Assembly (NCBI RefSeq): GCF_014118685.1
Contig: NZ_JACFAK010000010.1
Coordinates: 1-64,000, forward strand
Direction of reading: 5' to 3'
DNA: 64,000 nt
Origin: Flaviflexus huanghaiensis
Lineage (GTDB): Bacteria; Actinomycetota; Actinomycetes; Actinomycetales; Actinomycetaceae
How positions within the stretch are numbered: the stretch's first letter is position 1; every line of letters starts with the position of its first letter. Below, piece by piece: positions 17,883 through 25,497 of this stretch. Below the pieces are notes generated by a model. That model did not search any database. It worked only from the letters and a program-made list of their open reading frames with translations, and had not been told where the DNA came from. The position numbers were made by a program, and so were the translations under genes.

Positions 17883-19007
17883 CTAGTCGCGCCCAGCGGC
17901 GAGTATCTCGTCGAGATCAGCGAGCGGAATACCGAAAGCGTCGGCGACGCCCGGCTCGACGAGATGACCGCCAGCGGCTTGAAGCCCGAGGGCGAGATCG
18001 CGGCGCCGCCGCATCGCCTCGAACGGACCCTCGGCGAGCATCTTGACGTACGGCAGGGTTTGGTCTGTCAGAGCAGTAGTCGCCGAGACGGGCACCGCAC
18101 CCGGCATGTTGCCAACGCAGTAGTACGTTCGACCGTCCTCATGGTAGATGGGGTCGTGGTGAGAGGTCGGGCGAGACCCAGCGAAGCACCCTCCTTGGTC
18201 GATGGCGACGTCGACGAGAAGAACATTGTCGCGGAGATCGGCGAACATGTCGTCACTGATGAGTTGCGGGGTGCGGCCGCCCGGGATGAGGACGGTGCCA
18301 ATAATGACATCCGCGATACTCGCCTCGTCGAGGATGTGAGCGGGGGAGGACGTATGCGTTCTGATTCGGGTTCCGTATTCGCGGTCGAGCTCACGCAGCT
18401 TTTGCGTGTTGATGTCCATGATCGTCACATCAGCGCCCATGCCAACCGCGACTTTCGCCGCATGTGAGCCGACGGTGCCGGCGCCGAGAATAAGGGTGCG
18501 AACGGGCGGTACACCTGGCACGCCCCCCATGAGCCGGCCCGGCCCACCGAACGGCTTCATGAGCAGGTGCGCGGCTTCCTGAGGTGCCAGCCGGCCAGCA
18601 ATCTCCGACATCGGCATGAGGAGCGGTAACGAGCCGTCATCGAGCTGAACCGTCTCATAGGCAATGGCGGTGGCCCCGGAATCGACGATGCGGCGCGAGA
18701 GACTCTCATCTGCCGCAAGGTGGAGGTAGGTAAACAGCGTCTGACCCTCGCGAAGCCGGTCGAGTTCGCGCCCGATCGGCTCCTTGACCTTGACGACCAT
18801 GTCGGCGCGCTCCCAGACAGCATCGGCGCTGTCGACAATCTCTGCCCCGGCTGCGACGTAGTCGGCGTCGGCGCAGGCAGCGCCTACACCAGCCCCGGTC
18901 TGGACGACGACGGTGTGTCCCGCGGCCATGAGCTCAGCCGCCCCTGCGGCCGTTAGCCCAACTCGTGATTCGTCGTCTTTGATCTCAACCGGGATGCCAA
19001 TGATCAT
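17883..19007 (-). CDS. ald: Alanine dehydrogenase
   Basis: This 374-residue enzyme makes L-alanine from pyruvate, ammonia and NADH, or the reverse. The N-terminus MIIGIPVEIKDDESRVGLT matches the MIIGVPKE.K..E.RV..T start of the family. KVKEP (about residues 75-79) and the HLAADE segment line the pyruvate site. The NAD site is ILGAGTVGSHAAKVAVGMGADV (GxGxxG). DVAIDQGGC and PGAVPVSATTALTDQTLPY are the closing signatures. The length matches the usual 370-375. An AGAGGA ribosome-binding site stands about seven bases before the ATG. It is encoded 79 bases upstream of the hydroxyacid dehydrogenase on the same strand, and the two may be co-transcribed. Confidence 0.93.
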   Translation of the reverse strand: MIIGIPVEIKDDESRVGLTAAGAAELMAAGHTVVVQTGAGVGAACADADYVAAGAEIVDSADAVWERADMVVKVKEPIGRELDRLREGQTLFTYLHLAADESLSRRIVDSGATAIAYETVQLDDGSLPLLMPMSEIAGRLAPQEAAHLLMKPFGGPGRLMGGVPGVPPVRTLILGAGTVGSHAAKVAVGMGADVTIMDINTQKLRELDREYGTRIRTHTSSPAHILDEASIADVIIGTVLIPGGRTPQLISDDMFADLRDNVLLVDVAIDQGGCFAGSRPTSHHDPIYHEDGRTYYCVGNMPGAVPVSATTALTDQTLPYVKMLAEGPFEAMRRRRDLALGLQAAGGHLVEPGVADAFGIPLADLDEILAAGRD

Positions 19008-19155
19008 GGTGGTCCTCTCTTTCGTAGTCCATAGTAGACGCGCCTACCCCGGACCGGCATGTTGGCGCCGTCGCTGATCTTGGGACCGATGTGTGGTAGT
19101 CCAGCACAGCAGACTGATGTCATGTTGTGCTGTGGTGAACTCTGCTCCGTCTGCC

Positions 19156-19161
19156 TACGAT
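19156..19161 (+). promoter_or_regulatory. -10 element for leaderless pepN
   Basis: TACGAT is followed by GGCACG and GTG 19168. There is no ribosome-binding site. Confidence 0.4.
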
Positions 19162-19167
19162 GGCACG

Positions 19168-21603
19168 GTGAATGAGAATCTGACCCGCGCCGAAGCGGCC
19201 GCCCGAAGCAGTATCGTCATCGACTCCTACCGCGTCCTCCTCGACGTGCGCGGGCACGAAACCTTCGACGTCGTCTCGACTGTCTCCTTTACCGCTGATA
19301 TGGAGGAGACATTCCTCGATTTCATTGGCGCCGAGGTGAGCTCTGTCGAGGTCAACGGCGAGGACCGTGAGGTCGAATGGGATGGCGCCCGCATCGCACT
19401 GAACGGGCTCGCCGAGCACAACGTCGTGACCGTTCACGGACGCGGCCGTTTCTCGACCTCGGGGGAGGGGTTGCATCGGTTTGTCGACCCGCTCGACGGG
19501 TCTGTCTACCTCTATACCCAGTACGAGCCAGCAGACTGCCGCCGCGTGTTTCCCACGATGGAGCAGCCCGATCTCAAAGCCTCGTTCACGTTCGAGATCA
19601 CCGCACCATCGTCGTGGATTGTTCTGTCAAACCGTGAGGAGGTCGCCAGTGAGGAGGTCGATGGGGGAGTGCGCCATGAGTTCGCTCCAACAGAGCGGAT
19701 CTCCACCTATCTTACCGCCGTCGTCGCCGGCCCTTACCATCGCGTCACGTCAGAGAAGGATCCGCGATTCTCCCTCTATTGCCGGGCGACCCTGGCCGAG
19801 TATCTCGACCATGAGGACATCTTCGATATTTCCCTCGCGGGGCTCGCAACGTTCGAAGAAGCCTTCGACTACCCCTATCCGTGGGGGAAGTACGACCAGG
19901 TATTCGTCCCCGAATACAACCTCGGAGCGATGGAGAACCCGGGGCTCGTCACGTTCACCGAGGCGTATATCTTCCGCGGGCAGTCGACCCGGGCGCAGCA
20001 CGCGGCTCGGGCGAACACGATTCTCCACGAGATGAGCCACATGTGGTTTGGCGACCTTGTCACCCCCGTGTGGTGGGATGACCTGTGGCTGAAGGAGTCC
20101 TTCGCCGAATTCATGGGGGCCTGGGCAAGCACCCGGGCCACGGAGTTCACGGATGCATGGGCGGCATTTACCGCTCGTCGTAGCGCCTGGGCGTTCCTCA
20201 ACGATATGAGGCCAACCACTCATCCCATCGTCGCCGACATCGTCGATCTCGAAGCTGCCGACCAGGCATTCGACGGCATCACCTACGCGAAGGGAGCGGC
20301 AGCGCTACGGCAACTTGTTGCCTACGTCGGCGAGGAGGCCTTCTTCGCAGGCGCCAGGATCTTTTTCACACGCCACGCCTACGCGAACGCGTCCCTCGAC
20401 GACCTGCTTGCGACCCTTGAAGAGACGTCCGGACGAGACCTCGGCGCCTGGGCGGATGAATGGCTCCACACGACAGGAGTATCCGTTCTCACCGTCGAGG
20501 GCAGCACGATCCGCCAGGTAGGGACCGAGCCATCCGGAACTGAGATACGCCGTCCGCACCGAATGAGCGTCGGGGCGTACAGCCGCTCTGGCGGTGAGCT
20601 GACGCTAGTTGCCGATGAAACAGTCGAACTGACGGATTCGGTCACCGTTGCCGTCAACGGAGACGTCATTATCCCCAATCACGAAGCCCACACGTATGCG
20701 ATTGTCGCTCTCGACGACACCCAGATTGAACATGTGCTCCGCCAACGGATCGCAGACCCGCTGGCGCGGAGCGTCGTATGGACGGGATTGTGGGAGGCGG
20801 TGCGTGACGCCAGACTCGACCCTGCACGTTATCTTGAGGCCGTCGGTCGCTTCCATGATGAAGAGGATGCGACGCTGCTTAGCCAGATGATCCGTAACTG
20901 TGACTATCTCGTCGAACACTATGTCGCCGATGTCGACACAGCCCGGACGGCATGGTTCGGTATCTGTGACGACTCGTGGCGCGACGCCGTCGCCGACCGG
21001 GATGCCGACCGCATTTACCTGTGGCGCTCTGCCCTCGCTCGTGCTGGCGCGACACTCCCCGAGGCTGAGCGGGTACTTCGGGAGGCTCTCGCGACCGTTC
21101 GAGGTGACAGGGACGAGCGGTGGAAGATTCTCATCGCGCTCGCGTCGACCGGTTCCGCGGGAGAGCCGGAGCTTGATGCGGAGCTCGTCAATCCGGCTGA
21201 AGCCGATGTCGTCGCCCACATGGAGGCAATAGCCTCGATTCCCGGCAAGCGCCGTGCAGCCTACGAACGGGCGCTTCACGAGTCCCTCTCCAACGACAGG
21301 ATCTCTGCCCTCCTCGCAGGTGCGACAGCGCGGTACGAGGAGGAGTCGTATCCCTTCTTCGAGATCGCTCAGTCCGTGTGGGCTGAGCGGACCCAGGAAA
21401 TAGCTGAGCGCATCCTCTACGCCGTGTTCCCGCACAGGGAGTCTGCGATAGCCGAGGCGGAGACCTGGCTCGAGGGCGCCGGCGCCGACGCGCCCCGCGC
21501 CTTGAAGAAGATCGTTATCGACGGGCTCGACACATTGAGGCGCGACCGACGGGTCAGGACGATGTTTGGTGACTCAGCGAGATTCCCCATGACGAACCAC
21601 TGA
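19168..21603 (+). CDS. pepN: Aminopeptidase N (M1 family)
   Basis: This 811-residue zinc aminopeptidase removes N-terminal residues from peptides in the cytoplasm. The exopeptidase motif GAMEN is at residues 253-257. The zinc site is HEMSHMWFGDLV (His287, His291) with the third ligand Glu310 in WLKESFAEF, the classic HEXXH-x18-E spacing. The C-terminal ERAP1_C-like helical domain runs from about 500 to the end. The N-terminus NLTRAEAAARS matches actinobacterial PepN proteins. GTG 19168 is set by homology and by the -10 element; upstream in-frame codons would add 25 unlikely residues. The length is slightly below the usual 840-870. Confidence 0.92.
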   Translation: MNENLTRAEAAARSSIVIDSYRVLLDVRGHETFDVVSTVSFTADMEETFLDFIGAEVSSVEVNGEDREVEWDGARIALNGLAEHNVVTVHGRGRFSTSGEGLHRFVDPLDGSVYLYTQYEPADCRRVFPTMEQPDLKASFTFEITAPSSWIVLSNREEVASEEVDGGVRHEFAPTERISTYLTAVVAGPYHRVTSEKDPRFSLYCRATLAEYLDHEDIFDISLAGLATFEEAFDYPYPWGKYDQVFVPEYNLGAMENPGLVTFTEAYIFRGQSTRAQHAARANTILHEMSHMWFGDLVTPVWWDDLWLKESFAEFMGAWASTRATEFTDAWAAFTARRSAWAFLNDMRPTTHPIVADIVDLEAADQAFDGITYAKGAAALRQLVAYVGEEAFFAGARIFFTRHAYANASLDDLLATLEETSGRDLGAWADEWLHTTGVSVLTVEGSTIRQVGTEPSGTEIRRPHRMSVGAYSRSGGELTLVADETVELTDSVTVAVNGDVIIPNHEAHTYAIVALDDTQIEHVLRQRIADPLARSVVWTGLWEAVRDARLDPARYLEAVGRFHDEEDATLLSQMIRNCDYLVEHYVADVDTARTAWFGICDDSWRDAVADRDADRIYLWRSALARAGATLPEAERVLREALATVRGDRDERWKILIALASTGSAGEPELDAELVNPAEADVVAHMEAIASIPGKRRAAYERALHESLSNDRISALLAGATARYEEESYPFFEIAQSVWAERTQEIAERILYAVFPHRESAIAEAETWLEGAGADAPRALKKIVIDGLDTLRRDRRVRTMFGDSARFPMTNH

Positions 21604-21880
21604 GGCTGGGGACTCCCGGTCATGAGACGGGCGGGATGGGGGATGTTGCGCATGCCCAGACACCCGAACTGGGCGTCTGCACGGCTCTGACCTGGCACGA
21701 CAGAGGACTTGTACCCCGCTGACGAAGCGGCGTATCATAACATTCCTTATGCGCAGGTCACATCTGCTCTGCAGGGCATTGAACATTCATACTTGTGCCT
21801 GTTGCCATGTGTAACCGTAGGCATTTACCAGCGAAAAGGGATAAGATATTACAAAGCGATAACGACGTGAGGAGGTCGCT

Positions 21881-22321
21881 ATGACGAGCAACGGACATGA
21901 TTCCGATGCAACATCACAGTTTTCAGCAGTGACCGGTTCCCCGGATACTGCCGAACTCGACGCGCGACGGATCGGCATGTCACCGGACGATTACGCCGCC
22001 GTCCAGGCACTCCCGCCGCTATCCGCCCTGCTTCTCGTTCAGAAGGGTCCCAATTCCGGCGCCAGATTCCTGCTCGACTCGGAATCGACAATGGCGGGCC
22101 GCCATCCGAAGTCGGAAATTTTCCTCGACGATGTGACGGTCTCACGCCAGCATTGTGAGTTTCTCCGCCACGAGGGCGTGTTTTACGTCCGTGACCACGG
22201 GTCACTCAACGGGACCTATGTCAATCGCGAGCGCATCGATGAGATCGCCCTCGAAGCGGGCGACGAAGTGCAGATTGGCAAATATCGGCTGACCTTCCAC
22301 GATTCGCCCCAACGCCGGTGA
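21881..22321 (+). CDS. garA: GarA/OdhI-type FHA-domain protein
   Basis: This 146-residue protein has a forkhead-associated domain at about 47-140. AGRHPKSEIFLDDVTVSRQH carries the phosphothreonine-binding Arg and Ser, and HGSLNGTYVN is the second signature. The match to mycobacterial GarA is close (GPNSGARFLLD, FLDDVTVSR, GDEVQIGK). GarA binds and inhibits 2-oxoglutarate dehydrogenase and glutamate-metabolising enzymes until Ser/Thr kinases phosphorylate its N-terminal ETTSVF. Here that motif reads DATSQF (residues 9-14), so only one of the two Thr remains. GAGGAGG precedes ATG 21881. The next gene, ftsR, overlaps by four bases, as expected from the conserved garA-ftsR order. Confidence 0.88.
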   Translation: MTSNGHDSDATSQFSAVTGSPDTAELDARRIGMSPDDYAAVQALPPLSALLLVQKGPNSGARFLLDSESTMAGRHPKSEIFLDDVTVSRQHCEFLRHEGVFYVRDHGSLNGTYVNRERIDEIALEAGDEVQIGKYRLTFHDSPQRR

Positions 22322-23067
22322 TCGCGCAGCCCCAGAGACAGCCAGCGACTGAAGCAGACTCCTGGCCCTTTGACGTATCGCACGATCCTGTTCTCAAGAT
22401 CGGCGAGGTCCGGGAGATCCTTCGGTCGGAATTTCCCATGCTTAATCACTCGAAAATCCGCTATTACGAGTCGATTGACCTTGTTATCCCTCACCGCACG
22501 TCATCAAACCAGCGCCTGTTCTCCTACGCGGATGTCGAGCGGCTCCGCTTCATTCTCACCGAACAGCGCGACCGTTACTTGCCGCTCACGCAAATCGGTG
22601 AGCTCTTGCGCCAGCTCGATACAGGCGAGGCTGGTGCGGAGCATCCCGGCCGCATGCGGGCTGTTGACACCGAGGACGTGCCGCGACCAAAACCGGGCAC
22701 GCGCCTGACAAAGCGTGAAGTGTCCGACCTGACGGGAGCTAACCTCGAGGAGATCGAAGATTTCGCGCGCCTCGGGATCGTTGAGATTGACCCTCGCGGC
22801 CGGCTCACGAGCCATTCGGTTGACATCATCCGCTACGCCCTCATGCTCACTGAGGAGGGACTGGATCTGCGCCAGGTGCGCGCGGTGAAGAACTCGGCCA
22901 GCTCTCACGCGGCGACCATCCGCTCGGTGCTCGCGCCGCAGCTTGCGAAGCAGTCACCCGTCGCGCGGGAGCGGGCGTACGCGCAGGGGAGCGAGATGTC
23001 GGCCGTCCTCGTTAAGCTCTACCAGGCGCTTCTTGTCGAGAACGTTGAGGTTGAACTCGACGCTTAA
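22318..23067 (+). CDS. ftsR: MerR-family regulator FtsR
   Basis: This 249-residue regulator has a MerR-type winged helix at about 22-95. KIGEVREILRSEFPMLNHSK and IRYYESIDLVIPHRTSSNQR are the two parts of the HTH. YADVERLRFILTEQRDRYLPL follows, which is almost the signature of actinobacterial FtsR (Rv1828-like). FtsR activates ftsZ in corynebacteria. The C-terminal half (about 125-249) is the second conserved domain of these proteins. The GTG start overlaps garA by four bases. Metal-binding Cys residues are absent, as in other family members. Confidence 0.83.
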   Translation: MIAQPQRQPATEADSWPFDVSHDPVLKIGEVREILRSEFPMLNHSKIRYYESIDLVIPHRTSSNQRLFSYADVERLRFILTEQRDRYLPLTQIGELLRQLDTGEAGAEHPGRMRAVDTEDVPRPKPGTRLTKREVSDLTGANLEEIEDFARLGIVEIDPRGRLTSHSVDIIRYALMLTEEGLDLRQVRAVKNSASSHAATIRSVLAPQLAKQSPVARERAYAQGSEMSAVLVKLYQALLVENVEVELDA

Positions 23068-23181
23068 ACGTCAACGTGAGGTTGAGGCGCGACACGCCAA
23101 ACCCATTTAGGGACAGATGATTGACCGGGGTATCCGGTGAGCCTAACGTTGAGAACAATAATCAAGGAATTGGAGGCCGTG

Positions 23182-23736
23182 GTGAACGACGCCGCACAGC
23201 CGAGTTATGTTCAGCCTTCCCTCTTTGGGGAACAGCCGCTGGACGAAAGCGACGGCTACCGAGGGCCCATCGCGTGCAGGGCAGTCGGCATCACCTATCG
23301 GCAACTCGATTACTGGGACCGCACGGGTCTTGTCTCACCGTCGATCCGTAGTGCGACGGGTTCCGGTTCCCAGCGCCTCTATTCTTTCCGAGATATTCTC
23401 GTCCTCAAGGTCGTCAAGCGTCTTCTTGACACGGGTGTCTCTTTGCAGCAAATTCGGGTCGCCATCAATCAGCTGAGTAAGTACGGTAGCCACGACCTCT
23501 CTGGCATCACCCTCATGTCCGATGGCGCATCAGTGTATGAATGCACGTCGGACGACGAGGTTATTGACCTCGTCAACGGAGGGCAAGGCGTTTTCGGCAT
23601 TGCGCTTGGCCGCGTATGGCAGGAAACCGAGTTCTCTTTGTCGGAGCTCCAGACGGAACGCGCTGAGGAAGAGGCGACTGCTGGTGTCGTCGACGAGTTG
23701 GCACAGCGCCGCGCAGCGAAGCGCAAGACGTCATAA
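23182..23736 (+). CDS. MerR-family regulator, Rv1830-like
   Basis: This 184-residue protein has a MerR HTH: YRGPIACRAVGITYRQLDYW, DRTGLVSPSIRSATGSGSQRLYS, then YSFRDILVLKVVKRLLDTGV. The N-terminal QPSLFG is typical of the Rv1830 group that follows garA and ftsR in mycobacteria. The intervening Rv1829 (DUF151) gene is not present here. GTG 23182 is chosen because GGAGG lies five bases upstream; GTG 23137 is an alternative that would add 15 residues. It probably recognises a promoter palindrome as a dimer; its targets are unknown. Confidence 0.78.
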   Translation: MNDAAQPSYVQPSLFGEQPLDESDGYRGPIACRAVGITYRQLDYWDRTGLVSPSIRSATGSGSQRLYSFRDILVLKVVKRLLDTGVSLQQIRVAINQLSKYGSHDLSGITLMSDGASVYECTSDDEVIDLVNGGQGVFGIALGRVWQETEFSLSELQTERAEEEATAGVVDELAQRRAAKRKTS

Positions 23737-23778
23737 CCGGCTCGCGTGGCTGGCGGCCATGTATGTGACCTAACGGGT

Positions 23779-23804
23779 GGTGGCGGGGCATGTGCCCCGC
23801 CACC
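23779..23804. terminator. Bidirectional hairpin after the merR gene
   Basis: GGTGGCGGGG (23779-23788) and CCCCGCCACC (23795-23804) form a perfect 10-bp stem with a 6-base loop. The site lies between the convergent merR gene (ends 23736) and the minus-strand gene ending at 23877. Confidence 0.75.
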
Positions 23805-23876
23805 TCATCCTTACCGGCCAACCCCTGCCGGCGGTCACCGCGGCGCAACCTGTCAATGCAGCCCGCGGCACGTCTG

Positions 23877-24512
23877 TTACACGGAACGATCCGAGTTTTT
23901 CAGTTTGGTGATGTCGGTCTCGTCGCCTGAGAACTCGACATCGGCTTCGCGACCAAAAGCGAACATGGCGAGCTCGAGCGGGTTGCCAATGACCGTCACG
24001 GTAGTGTCGTGTCTTTTCGTCGCGAGAGCCGTAATATCGCCGAAGTCAGGCGAATGGAGGACGACGCGCACCGGTGCCGTGAGGAACAAAAGCTGGGCCA
24101 TGATTCGAAGCTGGTTAAAGATCGACCGCTCGTCATCGGAGGACAGGACTCGTCCAAGTGGCGGATCCTGCGCCCGGCGGACGTCCTCATGATGGATGAC
24201 ATATTCGAGCGTGTTAACCGCCTGATCGATAGGGCTGAGCTTAAGGGGAGAGAACTTCTGGCGGCCGGTTCGGAAAATCTCGACGAGATCGTCAAAGCTC
24301 TTGCCACGGAGCTCTTCCATGGTGTCGCGGTACTTGTCCGTGGCCTTGCCGGGCAGCTTGGACAGGACCTGTGAATGCGGATGAATCTCCCGCACAATAA
24401 GGTGCCGGAGGAGCTCTTCAGTGTCCCATCCGGCGCATAAAGTTGGGGCCTCAGCGCCCACCCGTTCTATCGTCGACAAAAGGCGCTGTCGTTCAGCCGT
24501 CACAAACTGCAT
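23877..24512 (-). CDS. TIGR03085-type DinB/mycothiol-dependent-like metal-binding protein
   Basis: This 211-residue protein belongs to the DinB/maleylpyruvate-isomerase-like four-helix fold. It begins FVTAERQRLLSTIERVGAEA with PTLCAGWDTEELLRHLIVRE (C.GW...DL..HL..RE), the first helix and metal ligand region. YVIHHEDVRRAQ supplies the next His cluster. NTLEYVIHHEDVRRAQ is particularly characteristic of TIGR03085. Members of this fold include mycothiol-dependent enzymes, consistent with mtr in this genome; no reaction has been assigned to this subfamily. A TAACCT -10 lies six bases before the ATG. Confidence 0.8.
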   Translation of the reverse strand: MQFVTAERQRLLSTIERVGAEAPTLCAGWDTEELLRHLIVREIHPHSQVLSKLPGKATDKYRDTMEELRGKSFDDLVEIFRTGRQKFSPLKLSPIDQAVNTLEYVIHHEDVRRAQDPPLGRVLSSDDERSIFNQLRIMAQLLFLTAPVRVVLHSPDFGDITALATKRHDTTVTVIGNPLELAMFAFGREADVEFSGDETDITKLKNSDRSV

Positions 24513-24518
24513 GGTCCA

Positions 24519-24524
24519 AGGTTA
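24519..24524 (-). promoter_or_regulatory. -10 element for the leaderless 24512 gene
   Basis: On the minus strand TAACCT is followed by TGGACC and the ATG at 24512. Confidence 0.4.
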
Positions 24525-24779
24525 AGGAGAGGGGCTGGAAGAATCCTCCAAAGGCTCTGGGCATTGCTGTATCAGGTGATTACGTCTCGGTAGGTTCAGC
24601 GCGCGACATCGCTGACTCACCCGTCCTACGGACACCCGGTGCCACCTCTCTAACCGAGGTGGCCGTCATTCTTCCTACTACCTGCTCGGCTGAGGCCGGT
24701 CTGACGCGGCTGTCGGTCTGGGGCGGTCAATACTTGACCGGTTAGCCACCCAGCCCCGCCATGTCATCGACGGGGGTCA
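24525..24779. other. Intergenic region of 255 bp with two inverted repeats
   Basis: No convincing gene is visible. GCCACCTC (24641-24648) pairs with GAGGTGGC (24656-24663), an 8-bp stem with a 7-base loop. CGGTCAA (24724-24730) pairs with TTGACCG (24734-24740) around TAC, which could be an operator or the end of the DUF421 transcript. Confidence 0.4.
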
Positions 24780-25316
24780 TCAGCGCCCATCGGACCGTTG
24801 GCCCTTCGATAGTCCGTCGACATCCGAGACTGTCCACCGGTCGCCCATACTGTCCTGAGGAATGACGCTCATCGTGCCGTTGGTCTCGAGGATGACGGCT
24901 CCCACCTGGTCGAGTCCTCCGATTCCCGTCATCCGTATCGCCTGCCGCAGTGCCGACTCGCTGAGCCGATTCACTTTGAGCGCCTCAGACAGAACCTGGC
25001 CGTCACGGATGAGGAGGGCGGGACTAGATGTGATGAGTCCGCGTGCAGCGGGTACGCGGGAGTTGATGACGGCGACGATGACCTGCAACCCGGCGAGAAC
25101 AGAGAGCGTGACGATCCCCTCGCTCAGGGAGACATCGGATGAGAGCATGATGGTCGCCATCACCGAGCCGAGGGCAACGTTGACGATGAAGTCGAAGGCA
25201 TTGAGCTGTGAGAGCGTCCGCTTGCCCGAAATCCGGAGAATAACGACAACGACGACATACGTGAGAACGCCCATGATGAGAACGCGGATGAGGTCCTGCC
25301 AAGAATCGAAAAACAT
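24780..25316 (-). CDS. DUF421 membrane protein (YetF-like)
   Basis: This 178-residue protein has three N-terminal hydrophobic segments (about 8-30, 40-60, 65-85) and the DUF421 signature RISGKRTLSQLNAFDFIVNVAL (R..GKR....L..FD). A small soluble domain follows: PALLIRDGQVLSEALKVNRL and AVILETNGTMSVIP. The function of the family is unknown; Bacillus members such as YetF are membrane proteins. ATG 25316 has GGAGGA upstream. The start is only about 180 bases from that of the divergent P-type ATPase, so the two promoters share one region. Confidence 0.82.
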   Translation of the reverse strand: MFFDSWQDLIRVLIMGVLTYVVVVVILRISGKRTLSQLNAFDFIVNVALGSVMATIMLSSDVSLSEGIVTLSVLAGLQVIVAVINSRVPAARGLITSSPALLIRDGQVLSEALKVNRLSESALRQAIRMTGIGGLDQVGAVILETNGTMSVIPQDSMGDRWTVSDVDGLSKGQRSDGR

Positions 25317-25497
25317 GTGACGATCCTCCCACGCCAGGTAGGGAGTGAGCAGGTCGAACCGACGGGCGTATGTGCTTCGCCAGGTCGGCTTCCACCCACG
25401 CGAGCGACCTGGGCCGGTCTTGACCGATGCCTTCCCTCCCACGAAGGCAAGCCTGACCTTCGTTGAAATCTCGCCAGAACAGGTCAAAACTGTATCC

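Noticed and set aside
24600-24680. T-box-like TGGCACCG core on the minus strand within the DUF421-TIGR03085 gap
   Set aside because: The short match lacks a recognisable specifier stem, and the downstream gene is neither an aminoacyl-tRNA synthetase nor an amino-acid gene. That gene also has its own -10 only six bases before its start.
24443-24745. A 100-codon plus-strand open frame
   Set aside because: It overlaps the start of the TIGR03085 gene, has no ribosome-binding site or -10 element near its start, and shows no family resemblance.
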